Positions 1 to 7,653 are shown, numbered from the stretch's first letter. The stretch is 23,664 bases of DNA from Fibrobacter sp. UBA1765 (GCA_002314675.1 DCGZ01000104.1:1-23664), one strand, 5' to 3'. Made by a program: numbers and translations. Notes: a model not told the origin generated them from the letters alone.

Positions 1-262
1 ACACGTTTAGTTAATGCCGCGCTTCGCTCGCAACGACAAGGAAAAGTACTGTTTCTGCTGACAGCCTACAGCCGACTGACTACTAATTTCATGCTTCCGT
101 CTTTCGTCTTCCTACAGTCTTCTGTTCTCTGTACTCTTAACCTGCCATCACGAGCAACGCGAAGTGATCTAGAACATTCATTGTTCACTGACTAGATTGC
201 CGCGCTTCGTTCACAAAGACATGGGAGGTGTGCTATCCTCTGGTTTCTTGCAATCCGGCGAT
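1..262. repeat. Intergenic repeat region with imperfect inverted repeat
   Basis: There is no gene here. An imperfect inverted repeat is visible: positions 145-172 (CCATCACGAGCAACGC onward, ending GATCTAG) face 192-224 (starting CTAGATTGCCGCGCTTCG). A direct copy of the right arm lies at about 14-42 (GCCGCGCTTCGCTCGCAACG). This resembles the widespread dispersed intergenic element with core ATTGCGAGCGAAGC. The stretch around 105-140 (CTTCTGTTCTCTGTACTC) resembles, on the opposite strand, 13170-13207 between rimM and rpsP. The region is best read as degenerate dispersed repeats; no function is claimed. Confidence 0.6.
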
Positions 263-661
263 CTACCTGCACTTAGCGCAAACGCCGAAGGCGTAGAGTT
301 TTGAATCTTGCAGTTCAAAGCCTTTTGGCATGTTTTGTGAAAGACTTGCGGCAGAGATTTCAAGGTCATAAACGGTTCCACATTTTTTGCAAAGAAAGTG
401 GGAATGCTCGTTCATTGTAGCATCGTAACGCACGGAACCTTCATCCATATCTAAGCGTTGAACAAGACCATTTTCGCAAAGAGTGTCTAGCGTATTATAG
501 ATTGTTGTACGCGAAAGTGTTGGCATGTCTGGAAGCAGGTCTTCGTAAATCGTGTCGACCGTGGGGTGGTTCTTGCGTTCCATGAGGTAATGCAAAACAT
601 GAACCCTTTGCATAGAAGGTCTAATGTTTTTGGACTGGAGAAGATCTGCTGCATTATGCAT
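263..661 (-). CDS. perR: PerR-type peroxide-responsive repressor (Fur family)
   Basis: This is a 132-residue metal-dependent transcription repressor. The N-terminal winged helix (about 1-80) includes the recognition helix around LSRTTIYNTL. The C-terminal dimerisation domain carries two CxxC zinc pairs, C91/C94 and C128/C131. The five regulatory metal ligands of Bacillus PerR (H37, D85, H91, H93, D104) have exact counterparts shifted by five: H32, D80, H86, H88 and D99. The aspartate in RYD favours PerR over Fur. PerR proteins sense peroxide by metal-catalysed oxidation of ligand histidines and derepress defence genes. The gene lies 63 nt downstream of the rubrerythrin gene on the same strand, separated by a terminator, and the rubrerythrin promoter contains a PerR-box-like site. 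The ATG at 661 has AGG about 6-8 nt upstream. The PerR assignment over another Fur paralogue is inferred from ligands and context. Confidence 0.9.
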   Translation of the reverse strand: MHNAADLLQSKNIRPSMQRVHVLHYLMERKNHPTVDTIYEDLLPDMPTLSRTTIYNTLDTLCENGLVQRLDMDEGSVRYDATMNEHSHFLCKKCGTVYDLEISAASLSQNMPKGFELQDSKLYAFGVCAKCR

Positions 662-685
662 ATTTTGCCTATCGAAACTAAAAAG

Positions 686-713
686 ACATCGTACAATTAT
701 AGTTGCACGATGC
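686..713 (-). terminator. Terminator of the rubrerythrin gene
   Basis: Read on the minus strand this is an 11-bp stem (GCATCGTGCAA pairing with TTGTACGATGT through two G-U wobbles) followed by CTTTTT. On the plus strand the wobbles become A-C mismatches, so the structure is built for minus-strand RNA. It partly insulates perR from rubrerythrin transcription. The loop contains a TATAAT on the minus strand that could serve as a perR -10 element. Confidence 0.75.
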
Positions 714-724
714 CTTTTGTTATG

Positions 725-1309
725 TTACTTGTTGAAGTAGCGATTCAAGAGACCTTCGAAAGCGCCGCCATGACGTGCTTCGTCCTTGCACATTTCATGG
801 ACTGTGTCGTGGATTGCGTCGTAGTTCAATTCCTTGGCGCGCTTTGCAAGAGCAAGCTTGCCTTCGGTTGCGCCAGCTTCTGCAGCAACGCGGAGCTGTA
901 AGTTCATCTTGGTATCTGCATGAACAACTTCACCGAGGAGTTCTGCAAACTTTGCTGCATGTTCTGCTTCTTCAAAAGCAATGCGCTTGTAAGCTTCTGC
1001 AACTTCTGGGTAGCCTTCACGGTCTGCCTGACGGCTCATGGCAAGGTACATGCCGACTTCGCAGCATTCGCCGTTAAAGTTTTCGCGAAGACCTTGCACA
1101 ATTTCTGGATCAAGGCCTTTAGCGATGCCAACTTTGTGTTCATCGGCAAATACAGTCTTTACGACTTTTGCACCGTTGGATGCTGCTGTTGCGGCGGATT
1201 CACCTTCGCATACGAATGCGGACTTCTTTGCCTTGCAGAGTGGGCATACTTCTGGAGCTTCTTCACCCATGTGAATATAACCGCATACCTTGCACTTCCA
1301 AACCTTCAT
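725..1309 (-). CDS. Reverse rubrerythrin (N-terminal rubredoxin domain)
   Basis: This is a 194-residue non-haem iron peroxidase. A rubredoxin-like domain comes first (C6-x2-C9 and C22-x2-C25, with the CPLC knuckle). A short Ala/Ser linker follows, then a ferritin-like four-helix diiron domain (about 60-194). Likely diiron ligands lie in the helices around E84, EExEH (E113-H117), E172 and E177/H180. Classical rubrerythrin has the opposite domain order; this order matches the reverse rubrerythrins of clostridia, which are PerR-controlled NADH:peroxide reductases. That fits a strict anaerobe exposed to traces of oxygen. The ATG at 1309 has a clear GGAG upstream on the minus strand. The promoter region holds a PerR-box-like sequence and perR is the next gene. 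Cytoplasmic: no signal peptide is seen. Confidence 0.92.
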   Translation of the reverse strand: MKVWKCKVCGYIHMGEEAPEVCPLCKAKKSAFVCEGESAATAASNGAKVVKTVFADEHKVGIAKGLDPEIVQGLRENFNGECCEVGMYLAMSRQADREGYPEVAEAYKRIAFEEAEHAAKFAELLGEVVHADTKMNLQLRVAAEAGATEGKLALAKRAKELNYDAIHDTVHEMCKDEARHGGAFEGLLNRYFNK

Positions 1310-1387
1310 ATTTTGTCTCCTTTTCGCAAATTGCGAAATATCATTAATTGTTAACTGCCTAGTTGACTTTGATGTTTGTGACTATTA

Positions 1388-1420
1388 CAAATTTATAATT
1401 ATTTTAAATATTTGTCAATA
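1388..1420 (-). promoter_or_regulatory. Rubrerythrin promoter with PerR box
   Basis: On the minus strand a TTG (start of TTGACA at 1413-1418) is followed after 20 nt by TAAATTTG (1388-1395), matching the Bacteroidetes-type TTG-N19-21-TAnnTTTG. It can also be read as sigma70-like TTGACA-N17-TAAATT. Inside the spacer, plus-strand 1393-1407 reads TTATAATTATTTTAA, one mismatch from the Bacillus PerR box TTATAATNATTATAA. A repressor bound there would cover the -10 element. Promoter use is inferred; the sequence matches are seen directly. Confidence 0.75.
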
Positions 1421-1526
1421 GGCTAACTAAAATTTTTGATATGACTTTTGAAAATACAGCCTCGCATATTTTTGTCATTGCACAATCTTCAATGTATCAT
1501 TTCAGCTTTTGAATTGCAATACAAAA

Positions 1527-1550
1527 AAGCACGCAATCTCTTGCGTGCTT
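1527..1550 (-). terminator. Terminator of prfA-prmC
   Basis: A perfect 10-bp stem (AAGCACGCAA and TTGCGTGCTT, 4-nt loop). On the minus strand it is followed directly by a T run (TTTTTTG counting the end of the stem), just past the prmC stop codon. The plus strand lacks a T run, so it acts on minus-strand transcripts. Confidence 0.85.
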
Positions 1551-1573
1551 AAAAAGTTGGATTTGAAAGAGAT

Positions 1574-2521
1574 TTATTTAGCCTTGTACTCTACAAAACG
1601 AACATTGTCAAAGTAATCCTTGTGGCTTGTGACCCATTCTAAGGTTTGCAAATTAGCAGCTTCAGCTTGTAAAACTGTTTCTTGACCACTTGCAATTTCA
1701 ATGAGAATAGGAGCGCCTGGCTTTAGCTTACCTTCGGCCTGCTTTAAAAGTTCCCTTACAAGGTCAAGGCCATCTGGGCCACCAAACAAAGCGAGTTCCG
1801 GGTCGAACTTGACTTCTGCTTGCAGGCCTTCCTTGTCTGCATCTGGAATGTATGGAGGGTTGCTTACAAGAGCGTCAAGCGGAAAACATTCTGCGGGCAA
1901 TGCGTTTAGCAAGTTGCCTTCAAAGAATTGCAAGGTAGAAGTTGCCTTTTCGGGGCGCTGCGGGGTGTCCCCGCTAGAAGGGGTAGCAGAAGACGCGGCT
2001 TCTGCGAGGGGAAGGCTTTCCCCCTTTGAATCTTGCAATTCGTTAAGACTTGCGTTTTCTTTAGCTAGGGCAAGAGCGTCTTTGGAAATGTCGCCTGCAA
2101 AAACTGTAGAACCAGCAATTTCTTTTGCGCATGCGATAGCGATAGCGCCGGTGCCAGTTCCGATGTCAGCAATACGCGGACTTTCAATATTTTTAAGGCG
2201 ATCCTTGACGAGGTCGATAATGCATTCTGTTTCTGGGCGAGGAATCAGCGCGCGGGCGTCGCACTTGATTTCGTGGCCTCTAAAACTTGTGCTGCCGAGA
2301 ATGTGCTGGAGAGGTTCGCGCTTAGCACGGCGGGCGACCATTGGCCTTAAGGCATCAAGTTCTGCGGCGTTTAAAGGCCTGTCAAAGTTGATATAAATAT
2401 CCATGCACTTCATGCCAAGACCGTGAGCCAAAATGTATTGTGCGTCGGTCTTTGGGTTTGGAATGCCCTTTGCCTTAAAGAACGTAGTCGTCTTGTTTAG
2501 AATTTCTAGGATAGTATCCAT
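1574..2521 (-). CDS. prmC: Release factor glutamine N5-methyltransferase
   Basis: PrmC methylates the glutamine of the GGQ motif in release factors using S-adenosylmethionine. The 315-residue product has an N-terminal helical substrate domain (about 1-90), the SAM-binding motif DIGTGTGAIAI (119-129) and the catalytic NPPY (221-224). It is the second gene of a prfA-prmC operon, starting 2 nt after the prfA stop, the arrangement found in many bacteria. The family is usually 275-290 residues. The surplus is a 35-residue low-complexity stretch at about 163-197, rich in Ser, Ala, Pro and Glu, between two conserved segments of the methyltransferase domain. It is encoded by a hairpin-rich insertion at 1926-2040 (separate entry). 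Because the motifs before and after it are intact and in frame, the enzyme is probably active. Confidence 0.93.
   Translation of the reverse strand: MDTILEILNKTTTFFKAKGIPNPKTDAQYILAHGLGMKCMDIYINFDRPLNAAELDALRPMVARRAKREPLQHILGSTSFRGHEIKCDARALIPRPETECIIDLVKDRLKNIESPRIADIGTGTGAIAIACAKEIAGSTVFAGDISKDALALAKENASLNELQDSKGESLPLAEAASSATPSSGDTPQRPEKATSTLQFFEGNLLNALPAECFPLDALVSNPPYIPDADKEGLQAEVKFDPELALFGGPDGLDLVRELLKQAEGKLKPGAPILIEIASGQETVLQAEAANLQTLEWVTSHKDYFDNVRFVEYKAK
1926..2040. repeat. Palindromic repeat inserted in frame in prmC
   Basis: This is a compact GC-rich block within prmC bounded by AATTGCAAG (1926-1934) and CTTGCAATT (2032-2040). Inside are three perfect hairpins: CGGGG-TGT-CCCCG (1961-1973), GCAGAAG with CTTCTGC (1986-2005) and GGGGAA with TTCCCC (2008-2023). 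It adds about 35 codons without a frameshift or stop. The composition and hairpins look like an intergenic repeat that settled in a coding gene, comparable in principle to Rickettsia palindromic elements. TTGCAA at both ends may be a target duplication. Mobility is an inference. Confidence 0.65.
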
Positions 2522-2523
2522 AA

Positions 2524-3591
2524 TTATGCGGAGAACTTACCGAGCTTTTCTTGTGCGTTTGCCATTTGGAGGCCGTTGATGAGTTCCTGCAAGTCACCTG
2601 CTACAACGGAATCCAAACTGTAAAGTGTAAGGCCAATGCGATGGTCTGTTACACGGTTTTGTGGATAGTTGTAGGTGCGGATCTTTGCAGAACGGTCACC
2701 GGTACCAACAAGAGCTTTACGGCTTGCTGCTTCTTCTTGTTCCTTCTTTGCAATTACTGCGTCAAGAATTTTAGAACGGAGCATTTCCATAGCGTGCAAG
2801 CGGTTCTGGAGCTGGGAACGTTCGGTTTGGCAGCTTACGACAACGCCTGTCGGGATATGCGTCAAGCGGACTGCGGAGTCGGTCTTGTTGATGTACTGGC
2901 CACCAGCGCCACTTGAACGGTATGTATCCATGTGAATGTCGGCTTCGCGAATTTCAACGTCAACTTCTTCAGCTTCTGGCAAAATTGCTACAGTCGCGGC
3001 AGATGTGTGTACGCGGCCCTGGGTTTCGGTTTCAGGTACGCGCTGTACGCGGTGAACACCGCTTTCAAACTTGAGCGTGCCGTAAACGCTGTCGCCTTCA
3101 ATGAATACGCGGATTTCCTTGAAGCCGCCGACGGTACCTTCGCTTGCGTCTTCGATGGTCATTTTCCAGCCCATCTTGTCGCAGTATCCACGGTACATGC
3201 GGAACAGGTCGCCTGCGAAAAGTGCAGATTCGTCACCACCTGTGCCACCACGAATTTCGAGTGTAGCATTGCGGTAATCCCAAGGATCCTTTGGAACCAT
3301 TAAAATCTGCAATTCGTCTGTAAGCGGCGGAAGTTCTTTTTCAATACGGCTAAGTTCTTCTTTAGCGAGTGCGACCATTTCTGGGTCGGAATCGTTAAGA
3401 GCGAGCTTGTAATCTTCTTGGTCGTTAAGCATTTGAAGGTATTCTTTTGCCTTTATAACAGCTTTTTCAATACCCTTGTACTGCTTATGAATCTTGTTAT
3501 AGCGAGCCTGGTCACTGAGAACGTCTGGATTTCCGAGTTCGGATTCCAGTTCTTCGTACTTTTCAATTAGTTTTTGTGCTTTTTCTTTCAT
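2524..3591 (-). CDS. prfA: Peptide chain release factor 1
   Basis: This 355-residue class I release factor ends translation at UAA and UAG by triggering peptidyl-tRNA hydrolysis in the ribosome. Visible landmarks are the N-terminal coiled coil (about 1-95), the tripeptide anticodon region in VPETETQGR (PxT as P-E-T at 186-188, in the place of PAT in E. coli RF1), HTSAAT (195-200) and the catalytic GGQ at 230-232 within SSGAGGQ. The length is normal for RF1. It is the first gene of the operon with prmC, whose product methylates Q232. A terminator of gltS lies upstream at 3632-3661, so the promoter must be in the short interval 3592-3631. No clear Shine-Dalgarno is visible in front of the ATG at 3591. 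Confidence 0.96.
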   Translation of the reverse strand: MKEKAQKLIEKYEELESELGNPDVLSDQARYNKIHKQYKGIEKAVIKAKEYLQMLNDQEDYKLALNDSDPEMVALAKEELSRIEKELPPLTDELQILMVPKDPWDYRNATLEIRGGTGGDESALFAGDLFRMYRGYCDKMGWKMTIEDASEGTVGGFKEIRVFIEGDSVYGTLKFESGVHRVQRVPETETQGRVHTSAATVAILPEAEEVDVEIREADIHMDTYRSSGAGGQYINKTDSAVRLTHIPTGVVVSCQTERSQLQNRLHAMEMLRSKILDAVIAKKEQEEAASRKALVGTGDRSAKIRTYNYPQNRVTDHRIGLTLYSLDSVVAGDLQELINGLQMANAQEKLGKFSA

Positions 3592-3631
3592 CGTGGATAA
3601 ATGTAGAAAAAGGGTATGAGGTGCGAGGTAA

Positions 3632-3661
3632 AAGGTCGGGGCCTAAGGCCCCTTTGACCTT
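3632..3661 (-). terminator. Terminator after gltS
   Basis: A two-part stem, AAGGTC-GGGGCC-TAA-GGCCCC-TTT-GACCTT, with a 3-nt bulge. It overlaps the gltS stop codon. On the minus strand it is followed by TTTTACC, a weak T run. The GC-rich inner stem makes it a credible terminator separating gltS from prfA. Confidence 0.7.
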
Positions 3662-4844
3662 AGAATTGGTTTATAAAGAATGTTATGCAGAGGCTGTTCA
3701 AAAAGTCGGCGAACATGCTGCCTACAATGGGCACGAGCAGGTACGGTTTTACGGAAGGTACAAAGTGGTGTGTCAAGGAATACATGTTTGCCATGGCGTT
3801 CGGGGTTGCGCCCATGCCAAAGCCGCATACGCCTGCCGAAAGAATCGCTGCGTCGTAGTCGCGTCCCATGACGTTGTAAACTACAAAGTATGCAAACAGG
3901 AACATGAGTATTGCCTGGCTGCAAAGCAAAATGAAAAGCGGCAGCGCAAGGGAAGCTAGCTGCCAGAGCTTTAGCGTGATCATTGCGATGCCAAGGAATA
4001 GCGTAAGGCAGATCGCCCCGATGTCAGAAATTTCAGCCATGTGGATGTCGAATTTTTTTGAGTATTCGCTTAGGTTTCGCATGATGGCTGCAACAATCAT
4101 TGCTCCAATGTAAATCGGGAATGTCATGCCTGTTTTTGAAAGCAGCATAGAAACGATTGTTCCAAGGCCCATCGCTATAGCAAGCTGGTATGCTGCCGGA
4201 GCGTACATGCGAAAAAACTTTGTGTGTTCTATGTTTTCTTCCTTTGGTCGCGTATCTGCTTTTGCTGTTTTAAGAAGGTCGTGCTTTAGAATCAGTTTTC
4301 TGCCGATCGGGCCACCCATTAGGGAACCTGCGATAAGACCGAATGTCGCGGCGGCAGTACAAAGGGTTGTCGCTCCGCTCATGCCAAAGTCTTCAAGTAC
4401 GGGGCCGAATGCACCCGCCGTGCCGTGCCCGCCAACCATTGAAATGGAACCTGTAGAAAGGCCAACAAGTGGACTTACGCCAAGTAGTTTTGATAGCACA
4501 ATCGCAAGTCCGTTTTGAGTAAGTATCAAGGCGAGTACGCAGATTAGCAAAATGACAAGGCTTAAGCCGCCACTTTTCAAAATCTTGAAGTTGGCCTGGA
4601 AACCGACCGAAGTAAAGAAAACGACCATGCAGATTCCCTTGAGTGTTTCATCAAAGGAAAAATCAAGAATTCCGCTAACATGCAAAATGCATGAAAGCAT
4701 TGAAAAAATGAATCCGCCGACAACTGGCGAAGGAATGCAGAAGGTTTCGAGAAACTTAACCTTGCGCTTGAACCATGATCCAAAGGTGAGAACTGCTACA
4801 GCGAAGGCGAGAGTCTGGTACATATCCAATGAAAATGTTGGCAT
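3660..4844 (-). CDS. gltS: Sodium/glutamate symporter (GltS/ESS family)
   Basis: This 394-residue inner-membrane protein has about ten hydrophobic segments in two inverted halves. Each half carries a family hallmark: GSISMVGGHGTAGAFG followed by the basic GGPIGRKLI in the first, and AGVCGFGMGATPNAMANM in the second. GltS proteins import glutamate with sodium through an elevator mechanism. The ATG at 4844 has GGGAG 7 nt upstream, placed in the 11-nt gap after the stop codon of the TAXI lipoprotein gene, so the two are almost certainly cotranscribed. A GltS carrier does not normally need a binding protein, which makes the partner gene notable. Glutamate as substrate is inferred from the family. 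Confidence 0.92.
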   Translation of the reverse strand: MPTFSLDMYQTLAFAVAVLTFGSWFKRKVKFLETFCIPSPVVGGFIFSMLSCILHVSGILDFSFDETLKGICMVVFFTSVGFQANFKILKSGGLSLVILLICVLALILTQNGLAIVLSKLLGVSPLVGLSTGSISMVGGHGTAGAFGPVLEDFGMSGATTLCTAAATFGLIAGSLMGGPIGRKLILKHDLLKTAKADTRPKEENIEHTKFFRMYAPAAYQLAIAMGLGTIVSMLLSKTGMTFPIYIGAMIVAAIMRNLSEYSKKFDIHMAEISDIGAICLTLFLGIAMITLKLWQLASLALPLFILLCSQAILMFLFAYFVVYNVMGRDYDAAILSAGVCGFGMGATPNAMANMYSLTHHFVPSVKPYLLVPIVGSMFADFLNSLCITFFINQF

Positions 4845-4855
4845 AAATATCTCCC

Positions 4856-5824
4856 TTAGTCGCCTGTAGAAATGTTTGAAGTTTTGAAGGACTGCTTTTT
4901 TGCGGTAGCAACAGTTATACCCTTGCTTGCATAAAATTCGGCAGCACCTTCGTGGAATTTTGCCGGAACTGACGTTGTCGCGAAATCAAGTGCCGGGTGG
5001 CCTTGAAGCTCGAAAATGGAACTTGCGAGCTTGTATGCCGTAGCCTTTTCAACATCTAGGTTTGCAATCAATATTGCTTTCATTCCGATTGTGTTTACGC
5101 CTTGTTCCTGGTTGTTGTATGTACCCTCGGGAATTTCCATTGCTGTAAATTCGCTGTGCTGCCGTTCAATGCGCTTAAGGTCTGTAGAATCAATGGATAA
5201 AATCTTGATCGCGTTTGTTTTTGAAAGTTCACTGATGGCTGGCGTTGGAATGCCCGCTGTACAAAAGAATGCGTCGATCTTTCCGTTCTTTAGTGCCGTT
5301 GCAGATTCGTTGAAACCAAGATTTTCGATCTTGATGTCTTCAAACGAAATTCCGTATGCATCAAGGATTATCTTTGCGTTGCGAATTACGCCGGATTCTT
5401 CTTCGCCGATGGAAACTCGCTTTCCGATAAGTTCCTGGATACTAGTGATTCCGGATTTTTCGCTTACTACAATTTGAACGGCCTCTGCATGGAGCGCACC
5501 AATGGCAGCAAAGTTTGTTCCAATCTTATTGTTGTAATATTCGCCGTTACCAAAGAGAGCGTCCTTTAAGATATCGCCTTGGACAATGGCAATATCTACA
5601 AAGCCCTGCTTTAATAGGCGCATGTTACCCTTTGTTCCGGCAGTCGCCTTTACAACAATGTTCAAGCCATTGTTATTTGCGTTGATTGTTTGCGCATATT
5701 CATTTGCAAATTTATAGTAAACACCGCCTGCGTTACCTGAACCAAGAGATATCCTGTCTTGGCTATTGTCGCAAGCGCAAAGGAACGCACTAGCTAAAAC
5801 TGCAGTAAAAAAGAAATGTTTCAT
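4856..5824 (-). CDS. TAXI-family solute-binding lipoprotein
   Basis: This 322-residue extracytoplasmic binding protein of the TAXI type (the TRAP-associated family) begins with a lipoprotein signal ending in LCAC, predicting lipid attachment at C18. The opening SLGSGNAGGVYY and the later KATAGTKGNMRLL and VSIGEEESGV segments are typical of TAXI receptors. Characterised members bind glutamate, glutamine or 2-oxoglutarate. TAXI proteins normally work with a fused DctQM membrane protein, but none is present; instead gltS follows after 11 nt. The start at 5824 has AGGAAAG upstream and a TAAATTTG promoter element at 5855-5862. Family assignment is fairly secure; the partnership with GltS is inferred from the operon. 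Confidence 0.85.
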   Translation of the reverse strand: MKHFFFTAVLASAFLCACDNSQDRISLGSGNAGGVYYKFANEYAQTINANNNGLNIVVKATAGTKGNMRLLKQGFVDIAIVQGDILKDALFGNGEYYNNKIGTNFAAIGALHAEAVQIVVSEKSGITSIQELIGKRVSIGEEESGVIRNAKIILDAYGISFEDIKIENLGFNESATALKNGKIDAFFCTAGIPTPAISELSKTNAIKILSIDSTDLKRIERQHSEFTAMEIPEGTYNNQEQGVNTIGMKAILIANLDVEKATAYKLASSIFELQGHPALDFATTSVPAKFHEGAAEFYASKGITVATAKKQSFKTSNISTGD

Positions 5825-5854
5825 CGGAACTTTCCTGGCTGATTAAATCCGTGG

Positions 5855-5878
5855 CAAATTTAGAAAAATCTATTTTTG
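5855..5878. promoter_or_regulatory. Divergent promoters of TAXI-gltS and trmO
   Basis: On the minus strand TAAATTTG (5855-5862) lies about 30 nt before the TAXI ATG. On the plus strand TATTTTTG (5871-5878) lies only 5 nt before the ATG of trmO at 5884. Both fit TAnnTTTG. A clear upstream TTG is not seen for either, so confidence is limited. The plus-strand element would give a leaderless or nearly leaderless trmO mRNA. Confidence 0.45.
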
Positions 5879-5883
5879 CGTAT

Positions 5884-6660
5884 ATGGAAATAAAGCCTAT
5901 AGGAACATTTCATAGCGAAGCCGTTTATAAGCAGGAAGTGCCTCGTCAGGGCGTTTTTTTTGAAGGCCGGCCAGGGCGAATAGAACTTGCGCCGGGGCAA
6001 AACTTTGAAATGGCGCTTCGCGATCTTGATGGCTTTGAACGCATTTGGGTTCTGTTTCAATTCCACCAGAATGAAGGTTGGCGACCGACAACGCGACCGC
6101 CTGTAGCAATGCCTGGGAAAGACCGTGTAGGCATTTTTGCATCGCGTAGCCCTTATAGACCAAATTCGATTGGATTAAGTTGCGTGCGCCTTTTGCGTGT
6201 TGAAAAACTTACGCTTTATGTTGATGAAGCCGATTTGCTTGACGGCTCTCCGGTATTTGATATAAAACCGTATATTCCAAGGGCAGATTCATTTCCGAAT
6301 GTGCGGGCCGGTTGGGCCGATTTGCAAAATGAAGACGTTTGGAATGTTTTGGAATCGGAACGCTTTTTGAAAAATGCCGAAACCTTGCTTTCTTTGAATG
6401 GTCCTGACTTAAGCTCCTTTGCAAGGGTGCAGCTCTCGAACGCTCCGTTTGATTCTACAAGAAAGCGCGTCGAAATACATGGTGACGATGGCGTACTTGC
6501 GTTTAGAACATTCAGGATTGCGTTTTCAACTCAGCAAGAAAATCGTGCAATATTATTGAATCGTATCTTTAGCGGCTATACGCAAGAGGAACTTGAGTCT
6601 GCTGAAGATAAATATGGTGACAAGGAATTGCATAGACAATTTAATGAAGCTTCTAAATGA
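5884..6660 (+). CDS. trmO: tRNA (adenine(37)-N6)-methyltransferase TrmO
   Basis: TrmO (TsaA/YaeB family) is a SAM-dependent enzyme methylating N6 of t6A37 in certain tRNAs. The protein starts with the family-typical MEIKPIGTFHS. It continues with the R-Q-G and GRIEL segments, LDGFERIWVLFQFH, DRVGIFASRSPYRPNSIGLSCVRL and LDGSPVFDIKPYIPRAD, all hallmarks of the beta-barrel SAM domain. A less conserved C-terminal domain (about 160-258) follows. The open frame could start with GTG at 5851, but the ATG at 5884 matches the family N-terminus and lies just behind a TATTTTTG promoter element, so it is preferred (258 residues). There is no clear Shine-Dalgarno. It is divergent from the TAXI-gltS operon and precedes rnc. 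Confidence 0.9.
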   Translation: MEIKPIGTFHSEAVYKQEVPRQGVFFEGRPGRIELAPGQNFEMALRDLDGFERIWVLFQFHQNEGWRPTTRPPVAMPGKDRVGIFASRSPYRPNSIGLSCVRLLRVEKLTLYVDEADLLDGSPVFDIKPYIPRADSFPNVRAGWADLQNEDVWNVLESERFLKNAETLLSLNGPDLSSFARVQLSNAPFDSTRKRVEIHGDDGVLAFRTFRIAFSTQQENRAILLNRIFSGYTQEELESAEDKYGDKELHRQFNEASK

Positions 6661-6706
6661 GATTTTTTATAATGATTTTAGGGCTTGGAAATGTGTCGCT
6701 TAAAAA

Positions 6707-7624
6707 TTGAACCTTGGCTTTTTTTATCTTGTAGATAAAGAGAAAAATGGATTTACTGTTTTGACTAAAGAAAATTCAAAAAAGAAAGATGATGTAGTAA
6801 AGGAACCTTTGGATTATTGGTTCCGAAGGGATTTCGACAACAAGGGTGAACCAACCCTTGAAGAAAATTTGGGTTACACCTTTAATAACCCCGAATTGCT
6901 TGCACATGCCTTAAAGCACAGCTCCAGTTTTGAAGGCAAGGAAGTTCCGCATTCCGAATGCAATGAACGCCTTGAATTTTTGGGAGATGCCGTTTGCAAT
7001 ATGCTTGTGACTGAATACCTTTACAAGACGTATCCAGAAGCTTCTGAAGGCGAAATGACAAGCATGAAGGGCACGATTGTTTCTGGCCACGCCTGGGCAC
7101 AGACCGCAGCCATTTGGAAACTTGGCAAGTTTATTCGGGTCGGCAAGGGTGTTGCTGTTGGCGGTGGACGCTTCTCCGAAAACATTGTAGCCGATGCCTT
7201 TGAAGCGGTTCTTGGAGCGGTGTTCCTGGATGGCGGCTTGGCCGAAGTCTTAAAGATCATGGAACGCTTCCATTGGCCGCGAATCCCGGAAATGCTCCAC
7301 GCAACGGATTTTACAAATTACAAGAGTTTGTTGCTTGAAAGCCTTGAAAAGGCAGACTATGTTGCAGAACACGGAGCCATTACTGTAGAATTCAGGGTCG
7401 TTGGCGAAACTGGCCCGGAGCATGAACGAATTTTTGAAACGGAAGTATTCTTGAACGGCGTTTCGTATGGCATTGGCAAGGGAACTTCTAAAAAGAAATC
7501 CGAACAGGATGTTTCTAGGATTGCGCTTGAAAAGCTTGCGACCGAAGAGGCCTTAGAAAAATCTGAAACGGCAACTGAAGAAAATCCTCTCGACTCGGAT
7601 TTGCAGGAATCTGTAGAATCCTAG
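6707..7624 (+). CDS. rnc: Ribonuclease III
   Basis: RNase III cleaves double-stranded RNA during rRNA maturation and mRNA decay. The catalytic domain (about 50-190) shows the signature NERLEFLGDAV with metal ligands E90 and D94, an acidic EGEMTSMK segment, and VADAFEAVLGA with D163 and E166. A double-stranded RNA-binding domain follows (about 206-284, ending GKGTSKKKSEQDVSRIALEKLA). There is an acidic tail. The frame opens after a stop at 6701 and contains no upstream ATG or GTG, so the start must be TTG at 6707 or TTG at 6761 (287 residues). The choice is uncertain. Non-conserved, Lys-rich N-terminal residues suggest the shorter form is also possible. The next gene begins 29 nt downstream, so cotranscription is likely. 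Confidence 0.93.
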   Translation: MNLGFFYLVDKEKNGFTVLTKENSKKKDDVVKEPLDYWFRRDFDNKGEPTLEENLGYTFNNPELLAHALKHSSSFEGKEVPHSECNERLEFLGDAVCNMLVTEYLYKTYPEASEGEMTSMKGTIVSGHAWAQTAAIWKLGKFIRVGKGVAVGGGRFSENIVADAFEAVLGAVFLDGGLAEVLKIMERFHWPRIPEMLHATDFTNYKSLLLESLEKADYVAEHGAITVEFRVVGETGPEHERIFETEVFLNGVSYGIGKGTSKKKSEQDVSRIALEKLATEEALEKSETATEENPLDSDLQESVES

Positions 7625-7653
7625 AAATGTGAAAATTAAAAAAGAGAACTTGT

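Noticed and set aside
1574..2521. prmC as a pseudogene because of the insertion
   Set aside because: The frame is intact, and the SAM motif, NPPY and C-terminal segments are all conserved.
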